DNA of 64,000 nucleotides from an uncultured Duncaniella sp. (lineage in GTDB: Bacteria; Bacteroidota; Bacteroidia; Bacteroidales; Muribaculaceae). Location: positions 1 through 64,000 of the forward strand of contig CAJURI010000004.1 in assembly GCA_910588795.1 (NCBI GenBank). The letters are read 5' to 3'. Both the position numbers and the translations under genes were made by a program. Below are positions 44,691 through 54,689 of this stretch, one piece after another (the first letter of the stretch is position 1; the number at the start of each line of letters is the position of its first letter). Below the pieces are notes generated by a model. That model saw nothing but the letters and a program-made list of their open reading frames with translations. It ran no database searches and had not been told where the DNA came from.

Positions 44691-47600
44691 TTAGAAGTTT
44701 ATGCCGACAGCGAAGCTTACACTGCGCGAGAACGGATAAGATGTGCCACGCTCGTCCTTGATAGTCGACCACCTGGCTATATCATTCATATATGCGCTGA
44801 GTGAAATGCCCTGGAAGCCGATAGTCTCCATCCATTTTGACGGAAGCTCCCATCCGAGATGCACTGACTCGATGGTAAAGTAATCATTGTCCTGTACAAA
44901 GCGTGATGACATGGGGGTCCTTGTGGTCTCACGTATCCCTTTGAACTTGGCAATGTCTCCGGGCTTCTGCCAGCGATCATAAAGGGCTCGCTTGTCCTGA
45001 TTGGATGACAGGTCTGTCCTGGATATGCTCTCCACCTTGTTGTAAAGCGTGGAGTTGAATGCTTTGCCGCCAAAGCTGTAACGGCAATACACACTTGCCG
45101 AGAATCCCTTCCAGTAGAGAGTATTGCCTATGACACCCTCAAGATCGGGACGGGTGTCGCCGACCACCACCTCATCGCTGTAGCTGTGCTTGAACGTGTA
45201 TGCGCCACTCTTGGTGATGAATATCTCCTGACCGGTTGCCGGATCGATGCCTGCGGAGCGCACAGCCCACAATGCCGTGGGGGAGCCGCCGTCATAATAG
45301 CGTGTGAGGCTCTTGGAGATGTTCTCTCTGTTGAACTGGTTGAGCTTGTCACCTATCTTGCGGTACTCGGCCGAGTTGTGCGCGAATGAAACACTCAGAG
45401 TCCAGTTGAGGCTCTTGCTCGGATTGTAGAGGATGGCGTAACGCACGGTGCCGCTGAATCCCTTGTTGACCTGCTGTCCTATGTTGGCAAGACGGCTCGT
45501 GGTGCCCACCGACAGGGGCACGCCGATCGATGCGAGCAGTGGATCGGTGTTCTTCCGGTATATGTCAAAGTTGATATGGAAGCGGTTCCACATGCTCAGA
45601 TCAAGGCCCACATTGAGATCGATGGTCTTCTGCCATTCAAGATTAGGATCGCCGAAAGCATCAATTAGCACACCTGTGCCGAAGTTGTTGAGCATCCAGT
45701 TGTTGTACCGGTAAGTGGTGATGGCGTTGAACGACCCGAACGACTGGTTGCCGGGATTGCCTATGGAGCCGCGTATCTTGAGCATATTGAATATGCCTGT
45801 ATGGTTACGTATGAAATCCTCGTAAGCGAGGTTCCACCCGATACCGAATGCCCATGTGGTGGTGAAGTGCTTGTTGGAGCCGAACACCGACGTGCCGTCC
45901 ATACGGATATTGGCATCAAGAAGATACTTGTTCATGAACGCATAGCCGCCGTTGAAATAAAAGTTGGCTCCTCGGCTTGTATAGTCGCTGTAGGCAGGCT
46001 TGCCCATATCCGTGTAACTGTTAGCAAATCCCGGAGTTGTGAAGTCACCTTCGGGGAAACCCTGGGCGTCAAAGCTCTTGTCTTTGCTCTTGCTCTCCCT
46101 GACCGACGCGCCTATCACGGCATTTACCTGATGCTTGCGGGCAAACAGTTGTCCGTATGTCACTGACAGATCGGCGTCATAGCTGAACGAATCGGACCGG
46201 TTATTGCTGTAGGAGCCTTTCTTCAGCAGCTCCGACTGATTGAACCTGGTGTCGGAAGGTGAGGTGAACTGCTCTGTCTCCGATGTAGACTTGGATATGC
46301 TGAATCGACCGCGCACCATAATCTGGTCGATGGGGCGGTACTCCATATTGAAATTGTTGCGCACGCTCCAGGAATTTCCCTTGTCGTAGCTGTTCTGGGC
46401 AGCATTCCAGAGCGGATTGGCAACATAAATATAAGAGCTGTTCCCGGAAGCATCCTCCGGACATTCAAGCCACTGGTCCACGCTGCCGTCGGAATTATAC
46501 TTGGGATAGTAGGGATTGGCCTGTGCATACTCCGAAAAGCCCACCACCGGATTGGTCATGTCGGTGTAATCGACTGTGATCTTATCGGTGAAACTCAGTT
46601 TGCCCGTACGGTATATGATATCCATGTAACCTCCGGCGACATTTCGCTTGGAGTCCTTCATCACACCGTCGATACGATTGTAATTGAGTCCGATGCCGAA
46701 CCTCAGGTCGCTTGATCCGCCCTGTATATACAGGTTGTGGCGTTGGTTGATGCCGTCCTGAAGAGGTTCTGACAGCCAATACGTGTCGACGCCGCGCAAC
46801 ACATTTCCGAGCAGACGGTTGTAGCGCACCTCCGCAAGCTCCTGTGAGTCGGCGAGGTTGGATTCAAAATTGCCGGCAAGACGCTCGAACTCAAGCTTCT
46901 CGGCCGCATTCATGAGATTATAGTCACTGAGGTCAGCCCAGGAGTAATTAAATGAACCGTTATATGTGAGCTTGAGTTTGCCCATCTCAGGAGCCTTGGT
47001 CTCGACCACTATGACACCGTTGGCCGCCTTGGAGCCGTATATGGCTGTGGAAGCGGCATCCTTAAGGATATTGACTGACTCGATGCGGTCCATGCTGAGG
47101 TCCATGATGGTCTGGAGCGTGGTCTCGAATCCGTCGAGTATGAACAGCGGCTGATTGGGGTCCTGACCGAACTGCTCCTTAAGCCCGACAATAGAGCTTT
47201 TGCCACGGATCTCAAGGTCAGGCAGACGGTTAGGGTCGGAACCGAACTGATTGTTCTCGATCACGGTGAACGCAGGGTCGAGAGTCTTGAGGCTCTGTAT
47301 CAGGTTAAGATTGCCGGCCATTTTCAGCTCTTCAGCCGAGAATGACGATGCGGAACCTGTGAAGCTCTCCTTGTTGCGCGAGTATACTCCGGTCACCACT
47401 ACTTCACTGATGCTCTCGGCATCATCCTCCATAGTGATTTTCATGCGGCGGCCCACAGTCGCCTTAACCTGCATAGGCTTCTTGCCTATGTACGTTATGG
47501 CGAGTGTCTGACCGGCTTTGCCCGGTATCGAAAACTCGCCGTTTACATTGGTCAGAGCCGCCTTGTCGGTCTTGACTATTCTGACAGTCACACCGGGAAG

Positions 47601-47759
47601 CGGTTCACCCTCGGCATCAAGGATGAGTCCTGTGATCAACGACTTGCTTGTCGTCTTGTCCTTTGTCCCGCTTCCGCTCTGTTGGGCATACGCCTCCAGA
47701 GAAACAGTAAACAGTGACAGGACCAACAACAGGAATAGATGAAGTCCTTTCGCTTTCAT
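44691..47759 (-). CDS. SusC/RagA family TonB-linked outer-membrane transporter
   Basis: A 1022-aa TonB-dependent barrel that imports large nutrients with SusD. The signal peptide ends at AYAQ (about residue 27). A carboxypeptidase-like regulatory domain (about 40-115, ITGLILDAEGEPLPGVTV) is followed by the TonB box region ISEVVVTG, a plug with DPAF, LEIRGKSSI and LKDAASTAIYGSKAANGV, and a barrel ending in VSFAVGINF. The frame is open to 47885, but the promoter (47856-47863) and the signal peptide fix the ATG at 47759. First gene of a five-gene operon. Confidence 0.95.
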   Translation of the reverse strand: MKAKGLHLFLLLVLSLFTVSLEAYAQQSGSGTKDKTTSKSLITGLILDAEGEPLPGVTVRIVKTDKAALTNVNGEFSIPGKAGQTLAITYIGKKPMQVKATVGRRMKITMEDDAESISEVVVTGVYSRNKESFTGSASSFSAEELKMAGNLNLIQSLKTLDPAFTVIENNQFGSDPNRLPDLEIRGKSSIVGLKEQFGQDPNQPLFILDGFETTLQTIMDLSMDRIESVNILKDAASTAIYGSKAANGVIVVETKAPEMGKLKLTYNGSFNYSWADLSDYNLMNAAEKLEFERLAGNFESNLADSQELAEVRYNRLLGNVLRGVDTYWLSEPLQDGINQRHNLYIQGGSSDLRFGIGLNYNRIDGVMKDSKRNVAGGYMDIIYRTGKLSFTDKITVDYTDMTNPVVGFSEYAQANPYYPKYNSDGSVDQWLECPEDASGNSSYIYVANPLWNAAQNSYDKGNSWSVRNNFNMEYRPIDQIMVRGRFSISKSTSETEQFTSPSDTRFNQSELLKKGSYSNNRSDSFSYDADLSVTYGQLFARKHQVNAVIGASVRESKSKDKSFDAQGFPEGDFTTPGFANSYTDMGKPAYSDYTSRGANFYFNGGYAFMNKYLLDANIRMDGTSVFGSNKHFTTTWAFGIGWNLAYEDFIRNHTGIFNMLKIRGSIGNPGNQSFGSFNAITTYRYNNWMLNNFGTGVLIDAFGDPNLEWQKTIDLNVGLDLSMWNRFHINFDIYRKNTDPLLASIGVPLSVGTTSRLANIGQQVNKGFSGTVRYAILYNPSKSLNWTLSVSFAHNSAEYRKIGDKLNQFNRENISKSLTRYYDGGSPTALWAVRSAGIDPATGQEIFITKSGAYTFKHSYSDEVVVGDTRPDLEGVIGNTLYWKGFSASVYCRYSFGGKAFNSTLYNKVESISRTDLSSNQDKRALYDRWQKPGDIAKFKGIRETTRTPMSSRFVQDNDYFTIESVHLGWELPSKWMETIGFQGISLSAYMNDIARWSTIKDERGTSYPFSRSVSFAVGINF

Positions 47760-47855
47760 AAAAAAAGAATCAGGGGTTTGATAAATGATTGGTTGATAAA
47801 TGTGTACTAAGTAAGTTTTTATTTGTTCTAAGTAAGTTTTCTTAATGACTTTTTG

Positions 47856-47863
47856 CAAATGTA
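47856..47863 (-). promoter_or_regulatory. -7 promoter element of the susC operon
   Basis: The minus strand reads TACATTTG, with start near 47849. The 90-nt leader contains two short direct repeats (CTAAGTAAGTTTT twice; GGTTTGATAAATG/GGTTGATAAATG). No anti-sigma/ECF pair or SusR-like regulator is next to the operon. Confidence 0.6.
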
Positions 47864-47971
47864 AACAAAAAATCACCCCCCCCAATTCTTTAACTATTAT
47901 TAACTATATTTAACTTCGTGTTTTTAAGATTGATTGCCATGCGATTGCTCGCTATAATGCATGATTTTTGT

Positions 47972-47979
47972 TACCTTTG
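47972..47979 (+). promoter_or_regulatory. -7 promoter element of holB, near-leaderless
   Basis: TACCTTTG ends only 5 nt before the ATG at 47985. The transcript would start at or next to the start codon, so translation is probably leaderless. Confidence 0.6.
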
Positions 47980-47984
47980 CATTT

Positions 47985-49115
47985 ATGAAATTCAAGGATA
48001 TTCCGGCTCACGAGAATGTGAAACGCCAGCTGCGCGACATGGTGGCTGACGGAAGGGTGCCTCATGCCCTGCTGCTCCACGGACCGGCCGGCTCAGGAAA
48101 ATTCATGCTTGCCAGAGCATTCGCACAGTACATACACTGCGAGCATCCCACCCCCGACGGAGAGCCGTGCGGGGAATGTCCGGCATGCGTGCAGCACCGG
48201 ACATTCAACCATGTTGACACGCTCTATGTGTTTCCCGTGGTAAAAACCGACAAGCTCAAAGAGCCGGTGTCGGACGACTACATCGGAGAGTTCCGTGACT
48301 TCATGACCTCAAGTCCATACATGGATTTTGACAAATGGGCCTTCTCGTTTGACAAAAAGAATGCCCAGCCTATCATATATGTGTACGAAAGTGCCGCTCT
48401 GGAACGCCGTCTGTCGGTCTCAGCCACAGCCTCAAAATACAAAATCGTGATAATGTGGCTTCCGGAAAAGATGAACGAGCAGGCAGCCAACAAGCTCCTG
48501 AAGCTCATCGAGGAACCTTATCCCGGGACTCTGTTCATACTTGTGAGCAACGATGCATCGGCAATACTTCCCACCATCCGTTCGCGCTGCCGCCCCGTGG
48601 AAGTCACGCGTCTTGACGACGCGACTGTGGCCGGATATCTCACAGGCCGCCTTGCCATGGACCCTCAGGACGCCATGGCTTCAGCCCACATAGCAGGCGG
48701 CGACATCAATGCCGCGCTGCGCACAGTGGACGCAACAAGTGTGAGCAGGATGTTCTTCGACTACTTCGTGCAGCTCATGCGACTTGCCTACCAGCGCGAC
48801 GTCAAAGGACTGAAGCAATGGAGCTCGGATATCACCTCAATGGGCAGAGAGCAGGAAGTGAAGTTCTATGGATACTGCACAAGGCTGATACGCGAGAATT
48901 TCATATTCAACTTCAATCTTCCGGACATAACATACATGAACCGGACGGAGTCGCAGTTCAGCCAGCGGTTCGCACGCTTCATAACCGAACGCAATGCCGA
49001 GGACATAACAAGACACATGGACCTCGCCGCCCGCGACATAGCCGGAAACGCCAACGGCAAGATAGTCAACTTTGACTTCGCCATAAAGATGATCATACTA
49101 ATAAAAAATTCATAA
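47985..49115 (+). CDS. holB: DNA polymerase III subunit delta prime
   Basis: A clamp-loader AAA+ subunit, 376 aa from MKFKDIPAHENVK. The P-loop region reads GPAGSGKF (33-40), with Phe in place of the usual Ser/Thr, in line with the non-hydrolysing role of delta prime. The zinc-binding cysteines follow (C52, C62, C65, C68: CGECPAC). Then come NEQAANKLLKLIEEP and the arginine-finger sensor IRSRCRP. The ATG at 47961 is ruled out by the promoter at 47972-47979. The nuclease gene starts 21 nt after the stop. Confidence 0.9.
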   Translation: MKFKDIPAHENVKRQLRDMVADGRVPHALLLHGPAGSGKFMLARAFAQYIHCEHPTPDGEPCGECPACVQHRTFNHVDTLYVFPVVKTDKLKEPVSDDYIGEFRDFMTSSPYMDFDKWAFSFDKKNAQPIIYVYESAALERRLSVSATASKYKIVIMWLPEKMNEQAANKLLKLIEEPYPGTLFILVSNDASAILPTIRSRCRPVEVTRLDDATVAGYLTGRLAMDPQDAMASAHIAGGDINAALRTVDATSVSRMFFDYFVQLMRLAYQRDVKGLKQWSSDITSMGREQEVKFYGYCTRLIRENFIFNFNLPDITYMNRTESQFSQRFARFITERNAEDITRHMDLAARDIAGNANGKIVNFDFAIKMIILIKNS

Positions 49116-49136
49116 AGCAAGGAGGAGGCGGACACA

Positions 49137-52079
49137 ATGACACCGTTCCTGCGACAGGTAGCAGAGGTATATCTCGCCAATGAGCGCGAGAATCTGATGG
49201 ATTATTGCTTCGTGTTCCCCAACAAACGAAGCGGCACATTCTTCCGCCACCATCTTCAGCAACTCGCCAAAGGGTCACCGTTCGGGATGCCCGACATATC
49301 CACTATCGGCGAGCTGACGGCACGTATAGTTCCGCTTGCGGAAGCTCCGAGAATGGAACAGCTCTTCATTCTCTACAACGAATACCGCAAGATAGGCGGA
49401 GAGGACATTGACTTCGACCGTTTCCTGTTCTGGGGCGAAATGATACTGAGCGACTTCAATGATGTGGACCAGTATCTTGTTGATCCGTCAAAGCTGTTTG
49501 TCAACCTCAGGCGTTACCGCGAAGTCAGCGCAAACTATCTTACCGACGAGCAGCGCGATATACTTTCAAGATACTGGGGCGAGCAGTTCGCGTCACCGTC
49601 GCCTGACCGGTTCTGGGAACACCTGCACTACGACTCTCCCACTTCACTTGAACAGAAGTTCCTCAGACTGTGGGAAGTACTCGACCTGCTGTATCAACGG
49701 TTCACATCAACCCTGCAGGATGCCGGCATGGGGACACAGGGGATGATGGCGCGCCGGGCTGTGGAGGGGCTAAGGAAATGCCGCACCTCTGATCTGTCAA
49801 GCCGAAGATACATATTCGTGGGCTTCAACGTGCTCACTCTTGCCGAACTGTCGATGTTCGAGCTTCTGGACTCACGCGGTGTAGCTGATTTCTACTGGGA
49901 CAACGCATCACCTGCCTTACGCGACAAAGGGAACGCCGCATCGCGTTTCATTGACCGCAACACCGCAAGATTCCGCTCACGCTACGACATAAATGCCCTG
50001 TATCCCATACCTGACGGAAAATTTCCGGAAATATACCTCAAAGGGATTCCATCCTCGGCCGGACAAGCCAAGATGGCCGGCAAACTTCTGGACCAATGGA
50101 TCACCGACGGCACCATACCTGACCCAGCAAATGCCATAAACACGGCCGTAGTACTCCCCGACGACTCTCTGCTCATACCTATGATACACTCGGTGCCGGA
50201 ACGCATGTCGCAACTCAATGTCACAATGGGACTTCCGATGCGCACCACTTCCTTCGCATCGCTCATCAATTCGCTTGTGTCGATGCACCTGCGCGCCACC
50301 GAGACACGCGGGGAATGGTGCTATTTCTATGATGACATAAAAAATGTGGTCACACATCCGCTTCTCGAAGCCATCGACCGCGAGGGATGCGACTCCATAA
50401 TGCGCGCGCTCATGCAAAAGCGCATATATATGCTCCAGGCATCCGAGGCACAGCGTCTGGCACCGGCCACCGCCTATGTATTCGCGCCAATCGAGAACCC
50501 GGACTCCATCGACAGTGTGTACAGCTATTTCCACACCCTGCTGACCTCGCTCAAAGATGCCATAGGCTCCATTGACAGCGACCCGGAGAGATTCTTCATA
50601 TGCTCCTATCTCGATGCCCTCGACGACCTGAGAAACGCCGCCTCGAAATGGGGCGTGGCCATGAAGGACTCGACATTCATACAACTGCTGCAGAAATCCA
50701 TCTCGGGAATATCCGTGAGCTTCACAGGCGAGCCTTTGCGCGGATTGCAGATCATGGGAGTGCTCGAAACTCGCGCGCTGGACTTCGACAACCTTATAAT
50801 ACTGTCGATGAACGAACGCATATTCCCCCGCAAGCACTACACACGCTCCTTCATCCCCGACTCGCTACGGCGCAGCTACGGCATGGCGACAACCGATTTC
50901 CAGGAATCCATATACGCCTATTATTTCTACCGGCTCATAAGCCGCGCCGGAAAGGTAGCAATATACTATGACTCCCGCAACGGGGCGACCTACTCCTGCG
51001 AGATGTCACGCTACATCACACAGCTGATATATCTGCACCCGGAGTGCAGGATCACACACACCTTGGGCACTTATGAATTCACCCCTCCGGAAAAGCCGGT
51101 CATATCCATAGAGCGCACGCCGCAAATCAGGCAGAAGCTCATGGCATTCTGTACCCCCGGAGGCCGACCGCTGTCAGCATCCTCTATCAATGACTACATC
51201 AACTGTCCGCTCCGATTCTATCTCCAGCAGATAGGAGGGCTTGATGCCGACAATGACCTAACCGACTATATGGACTCGGCCACCTACGGCACCATAGTGC
51301 ATGCCGTAGCCGAAAAGGTCTATACCGGATGGCGCGGCAACGCCGGCTCGGTAAAGATAACGGATGATATGCTCGACGGCATAATAAAATCAAAAAGCAC
51401 TCTCGACCGCCTTATCACCGAATGTATAAACAAGGAGTTCAACCGCAGAGGCGAGGGTGACACAACACCACTGGCCGGCGAAGCAAGAGTGATGGGCAAC
51501 CTCATAAAACATGTGCTTGTGAAAATGTTTGAGGAGGACAAGAAATTCACCCCCTTCGACTTCATTGACGCCGAACACAAGATAGAGGGCACCATGAGGC
51601 TCGCCGACGATCTGACCATAAATATCAAACAGTACATCGACCGTGTGGACCGCGTGTATCCGGCCGGAAGCTATGGCGATCCGACACGCGGATGCATAAG
51701 GATAGTCGACTACAAGACCGGGGGCGACAAGACTGATTTCACATCGCTCGACCAGCTCTTTGATCCGGCGGCGAAGGACCGCCGACACGCTCTGCTCCAG
51801 GCATTTTTCTATGCAAAGGCTTATGCGGAGAAATTCAGATATGACGGGCCTATACAACCGGTCATATACAAACTCAAGACCCTCTACAGCGAAGGGCTCA
51901 AGCCTATATCATTCAACAAAGCACCCTTGACCGACTATCGTGAGATCATCGATGAATACATGAAGCGTTTTGAAACGGTGGTACGTGAGATCGTCCTGTC
52001 CGACAAGCCATTCACTCAAGCCGAATGCGAAGACACCTGCTCTTTCTGCCGGTTCAGGACACTGTGTCGCCGTCAATAA
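49137..52079 (+). CDS. AddB-like PD-(D/E)XK nuclease
   Basis: A 980-aa protein of the AddB/RexB type, which pairs with a UvrD-like helicase-nuclease (AddA) in double-strand break repair. The N-terminal inactive helicase part begins CFVFPNKRSGTFFRHHL. The C-terminal nuclease domain has the first iron-sulfur cysteine in INCPLRFYLQQ (about 690-700), the active-site DYKTG (about 860) and the remaining cluster cysteines in CEDTCSFCRFRTLC (966-978). Full length without frameshifts. No AddA gene is in the window. It overlaps no neighbour; hemW begins 19 nt later. Confidence 0.88.
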   Translation: MTPFLRQVAEVYLANERENLMDYCFVFPNKRSGTFFRHHLQQLAKGSPFGMPDISTIGELTARIVPLAEAPRMEQLFILYNEYRKIGGEDIDFDRFLFWGEMILSDFNDVDQYLVDPSKLFVNLRRYREVSANYLTDEQRDILSRYWGEQFASPSPDRFWEHLHYDSPTSLEQKFLRLWEVLDLLYQRFTSTLQDAGMGTQGMMARRAVEGLRKCRTSDLSSRRYIFVGFNVLTLAELSMFELLDSRGVADFYWDNASPALRDKGNAASRFIDRNTARFRSRYDINALYPIPDGKFPEIYLKGIPSSAGQAKMAGKLLDQWITDGTIPDPANAINTAVVLPDDSLLIPMIHSVPERMSQLNVTMGLPMRTTSFASLINSLVSMHLRATETRGEWCYFYDDIKNVVTHPLLEAIDREGCDSIMRALMQKRIYMLQASEAQRLAPATAYVFAPIENPDSIDSVYSYFHTLLTSLKDAIGSIDSDPERFFICSYLDALDDLRNAASKWGVAMKDSTFIQLLQKSISGISVSFTGEPLRGLQIMGVLETRALDFDNLIILSMNERIFPRKHYTRSFIPDSLRRSYGMATTDFQESIYAYYFYRLISRAGKVAIYYDSRNGATYSCEMSRYITQLIYLHPECRITHTLGTYEFTPPEKPVISIERTPQIRQKLMAFCTPGGRPLSASSINDYINCPLRFYLQQIGGLDADNDLTDYMDSATYGTIVHAVAEKVYTGWRGNAGSVKITDDMLDGIIKSKSTLDRLITECINKEFNRRGEGDTTPLAGEARVMGNLIKHVLVKMFEEDKKFTPFDFIDAEHKIEGTMRLADDLTINIKQYIDRVDRVYPAGSYGDPTRGCIRIVDYKTGGDKTDFTSLDQLFDPAAKDRRHALLQAFFYAKAYAEKFRYDGPIQPVIYKLKTLYSEGLKPISFNKAPLTDYREIIDEYMKRFETVVREIVLSDKPFTQAECEDTCSFCRFRTLCRRQ

Positions 52080-52098
52080 CACATACCCCCCACCACCG

Positions 52099-53193
52099 AT
52101 GAAAGTCTACATTCACGTGCCGTTCTGCCACTCCAAATGCGCCTACTGCGACTTCTATTCCACACCTAAGAGAGACCTTATGGAGGCCTACACCGACACT
52201 GTGGGCAAGGAATGGAGCATAATCGGAGTCAACGCTGTCCCTGACACTCTCTACTTGGGCGGAGGCACACCTTCGAGCCTTCCGCTTCCTTTGCTTGACA
52301 GGCTTATAGCAAGTGTGCCCGCGCCACATCCCCTAAGGGAATTCACCATCGAGGCCAATCCCGAGGATGTCACCCGCGCATGGACCGAGCATATCGCGGC
52401 AAAAACTGCGATAGGCCGCGTGAGCATGGGCATACAGACATTCGATGACATCCTGCTGAGTTTTCTCGGCCGACGGCACACAGGCGCGCAAGCTGCCGAT
52501 GCTGTGAGCATGCTCCGCAAGGCAGGAATAGGCGACCTGTCATGCGACCTCATATACGGACTGCCCGGTCAGACGCTCGATGCCTGGAAAAGGGATCTCG
52601 ACAGGCTCATAGACATGCGTCCCGAACATCTCTCAGCCTATCTGCTGAGTTTCGAGCCCAAGACACGCCTTGGCGTAATGTTGCGGAAAGGCACAGTCAA
52701 AGAGGCCGCCGACGAACTTGCGGAAGAGATGTATGCCTATCTTTGCAATGCCACACGCACCGCTGGATACCGGCATTACGAGATATCCAATTTCGCGCTA
52801 CCCGGCCATGAAGCGGTGCACAATTCATCTTACTGGGACGGCTCCGACTACATAGGCCTCGGACCGGGCGCACATTCCATGGCAGGAGGAGTCAGATGGT
52901 CGAACCCTCCCTCACTTAAGGACTATATATCCTCACAGGGGAAAGGATTTCGAGTCATCGAAGAGGAGGACTCCAAGAACAGATTCAATGACTTGCTCAT
53001 CACATCGCTGCGCACATCAAGGGGACTCGACCCCGGGAGTGTCCCGGAGGAGTTCCGCCAAGAGTTCGAGAGCACGGCATCACGCCTCATACACTCCGGT
53101 TCACTTGTCATGACTCCACAGCACCGTCTTGCAATCCCTGAGGAGAAATGGCTTACAAGCAACAGCATTCTCCTCGATCTGATAGTTGTCTGA
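52099..53193 (+). CDS. hemW: Radical SAM heme chaperone HemW
   Basis: A 364-aa radical SAM protein of the HemN-like HemW group that binds and inserts heme; it is not coproporphyrinogen oxidase. It opens MKVYIHVPFCHSKCAYCDF with CxxxCxxC (C10, C14, C17) at the extreme N-terminus, and lacks the N-terminal extension of true HemN. Further marks are LGGGTPSSLP, SMGIQTFDD and the C-terminal HemN domain with YEISNFALPGHEAVHN. A longer frame from 51970 runs through the previous gene and is rejected because the ATG at 52099 starts the conserved region. Confidence 0.92.
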   Translation: MKVYIHVPFCHSKCAYCDFYSTPKRDLMEAYTDTVGKEWSIIGVNAVPDTLYLGGGTPSSLPLPLLDRLIASVPAPHPLREFTIEANPEDVTRAWTEHIAAKTAIGRVSMGIQTFDDILLSFLGRRHTGAQAADAVSMLRKAGIGDLSCDLIYGLPGQTLDAWKRDLDRLIDMRPEHLSAYLLSFEPKTRLGVMLRKGTVKEAADELAEEMYAYLCNATRTAGYRHYEISNFALPGHEAVHNSSYWDGSDYIGLGPGAHSMAGGVRWSNPPSLKDYISSQGKGFRVIEEEDSKNRFNDLLITSLRTSRGLDPGSVPEEFRQEFESTASRLIHSGSLVMTPQHRLAIPEEKWLTSNSILLDLIVV

Positions 53194-53194
53194 A

Positions 53195-54646
53195 TCAGAA
53201 CAGGGAGCGCATCCCGTGGTCCTGACGGTAAGCGTCATCGGGATGGTAGCTCGACCCGTCGAAACAATGGGTGCACACCGATTCCTTGGGCAGACCGATG
53301 CTGTCGATGAGGGTCTCTATCTTTGAGAACTGCAGGGTAGAAAGTTCCAGCCGGCGTGCGATCTCCGCCACAAGCCTGTTATACTCCGGCGTTCCGGTGG
53401 TGGCATACGCCTTGAGATTCTTGTCAGGATCACCCTCAAAATCATTTATTATCTGACGCGTGATAAGCTCCATGTCGCTCTTGGAAGATGTGAAGCCTAT
53501 GAAAGGGCATCCATAGACAAGCGGCGGACACGAGATGCGGGCATGCACTTCGCGCGCGCCGCACTCGTAGAATGTGCGCACATTGTCGCGGAGCTGCGTA
53601 CCGCGCACTATAGAATCATCGCAGAACACCACGCTCTTGTCATGAAGTATGGCACGGTTGGGGATAAGCTTCATCTTCGCCACAAGCGCACGGCGTGACT
53701 GGTTGCCCGGAGTAAAGCTGCGCGGCCATGTGGGAGTGTACTTCAGCACAGCCCTGCGGTAAGGAATACCCCTCCCTTCGGCATAGCCGAGCGCATGCCC
53801 GACACCGGAATCAGGAATTCCGCAGACACAGTCGGCCTCAGTTGGATCCTCATGACCCATCTGGCGTCCCGCCTCCTCACGCACATCCTCGACATTGATC
53901 CCCTCATAGTCACTTCCCGGGAAGCCGTAGTAAACCCAGAGGAAAGAACATATCTGACAGCGCGAAGCCGGCTTCTGAAGCACCTCGACACCATCGGCAC
54001 GCAATCGCACGATCTCACCCGGCCCCACGTCGCGCAGACGTTCGTAGTCAAGATTGGGGAATGCCGAAGTCTCGCTCGCCGCAGCATATGCCCCCTCCTT
54101 ATGCCCTATCACTATGGGAGTACGCCCCAGATAGTCACGGGCCGCAATAATGCCGTCCTCGGTGAGGATGAGCATGGAGCAGGAACCTTTTATCTTCTTA
54201 TATACAAGATTTATGCCATCGACAAAGGTCTTGCCCATATTGATCAGCAGGGCCACCACCTCCGTCTGGTTTATATTGTTGGCCGACAGCTCGCTCAGAT
54301 GCATGCGTTGCTCAAGAAGTTCTGCTGCGATCTCGCGCAGATTATTGATCTTGGCCACCGTTACCACCGCGTAACGCCCCAGATGGGAGTTCACTATAAT
54401 AGGCTGCGGATCAGTGTCACTTATGACACCGAGCCCCTGATTGCCGGCAAAATGGTCGAGTTCGTCCTCAAACTTTGATCTGAAATAGTCTCGCTCGAGG
54501 CTGTGGATAGTACGGTTAAAGCCCTTCTCAGGGTCGAAAGTAACCATTCCGGCACGCTTTGTGCCAAGGTGAGAATGATAATCAGTGCCGTAGAACAGGT
54601 CGTTGACACATGGCTCGCGCGAAATCGCGCCGAAAAAGCCTCCCAT
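53195..54646 (-). CDS. PurF-like amidophosphoribosyltransferase paralog lacking the N-terminal cysteine
   Basis: A 483-aa homolog of glutamine PRPP amidotransferase. The Ntn glutaminase half is present (GTKRAGMVTF, NSHLGRYAVVTV, GSCSMLILTEDG), but the chain starts MGGFFGAI, where PurF has MCGI with the catalytic Cys1. The phosphoribosyltransferase half is intact, with the PRPP loop VVFCDDSIVRGTQ, and cysteines in QICSF, CPPLVYGC and VCTHC can match the iron-sulfur ligands of the Bacillus enzyme. From memory, near-identical Cys-less paralogs occur across Bacteroidales. It may use free ammonia or another amine donor, or do something else. Confidence 0.85.
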   Translation of the reverse strand: MGGFFGAISREPCVNDLFYGTDYHSHLGTKRAGMVTFDPEKGFNRTIHSLERDYFRSKFEDELDHFAGNQGLGVISDTDPQPIIVNSHLGRYAVVTVAKINNLREIAAELLEQRMHLSELSANNINQTEVVALLINMGKTFVDGINLVYKKIKGSCSMLILTEDGIIAARDYLGRTPIVIGHKEGAYAAASETSAFPNLDYERLRDVGPGEIVRLRADGVEVLQKPASRCQICSFLWVYYGFPGSDYEGINVEDVREEAGRQMGHEDPTEADCVCGIPDSGVGHALGYAEGRGIPYRRAVLKYTPTWPRSFTPGNQSRRALVAKMKLIPNRAILHDKSVVFCDDSIVRGTQLRDNVRTFYECGAREVHARISCPPLVYGCPFIGFTSSKSDMELITRQIINDFEGDPDKNLKAYATTGTPEYNRLVAEIARRLELSTLQFSKIETLIDSIGLPKESVCTHCFDGSSYHPDDAYRQDHGMRSLF

Positions 54647-54689
54647 AGGATATATAAGAATGATTGGACGTTAATGATTTTTCGCGGTG

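Noticed and set aside
51970..52098. N-terminal extension of HemW
   Set aside because: It overlaps the nuclease gene; HemW proteins start directly with the MKVYIHVPFC-type sequence.
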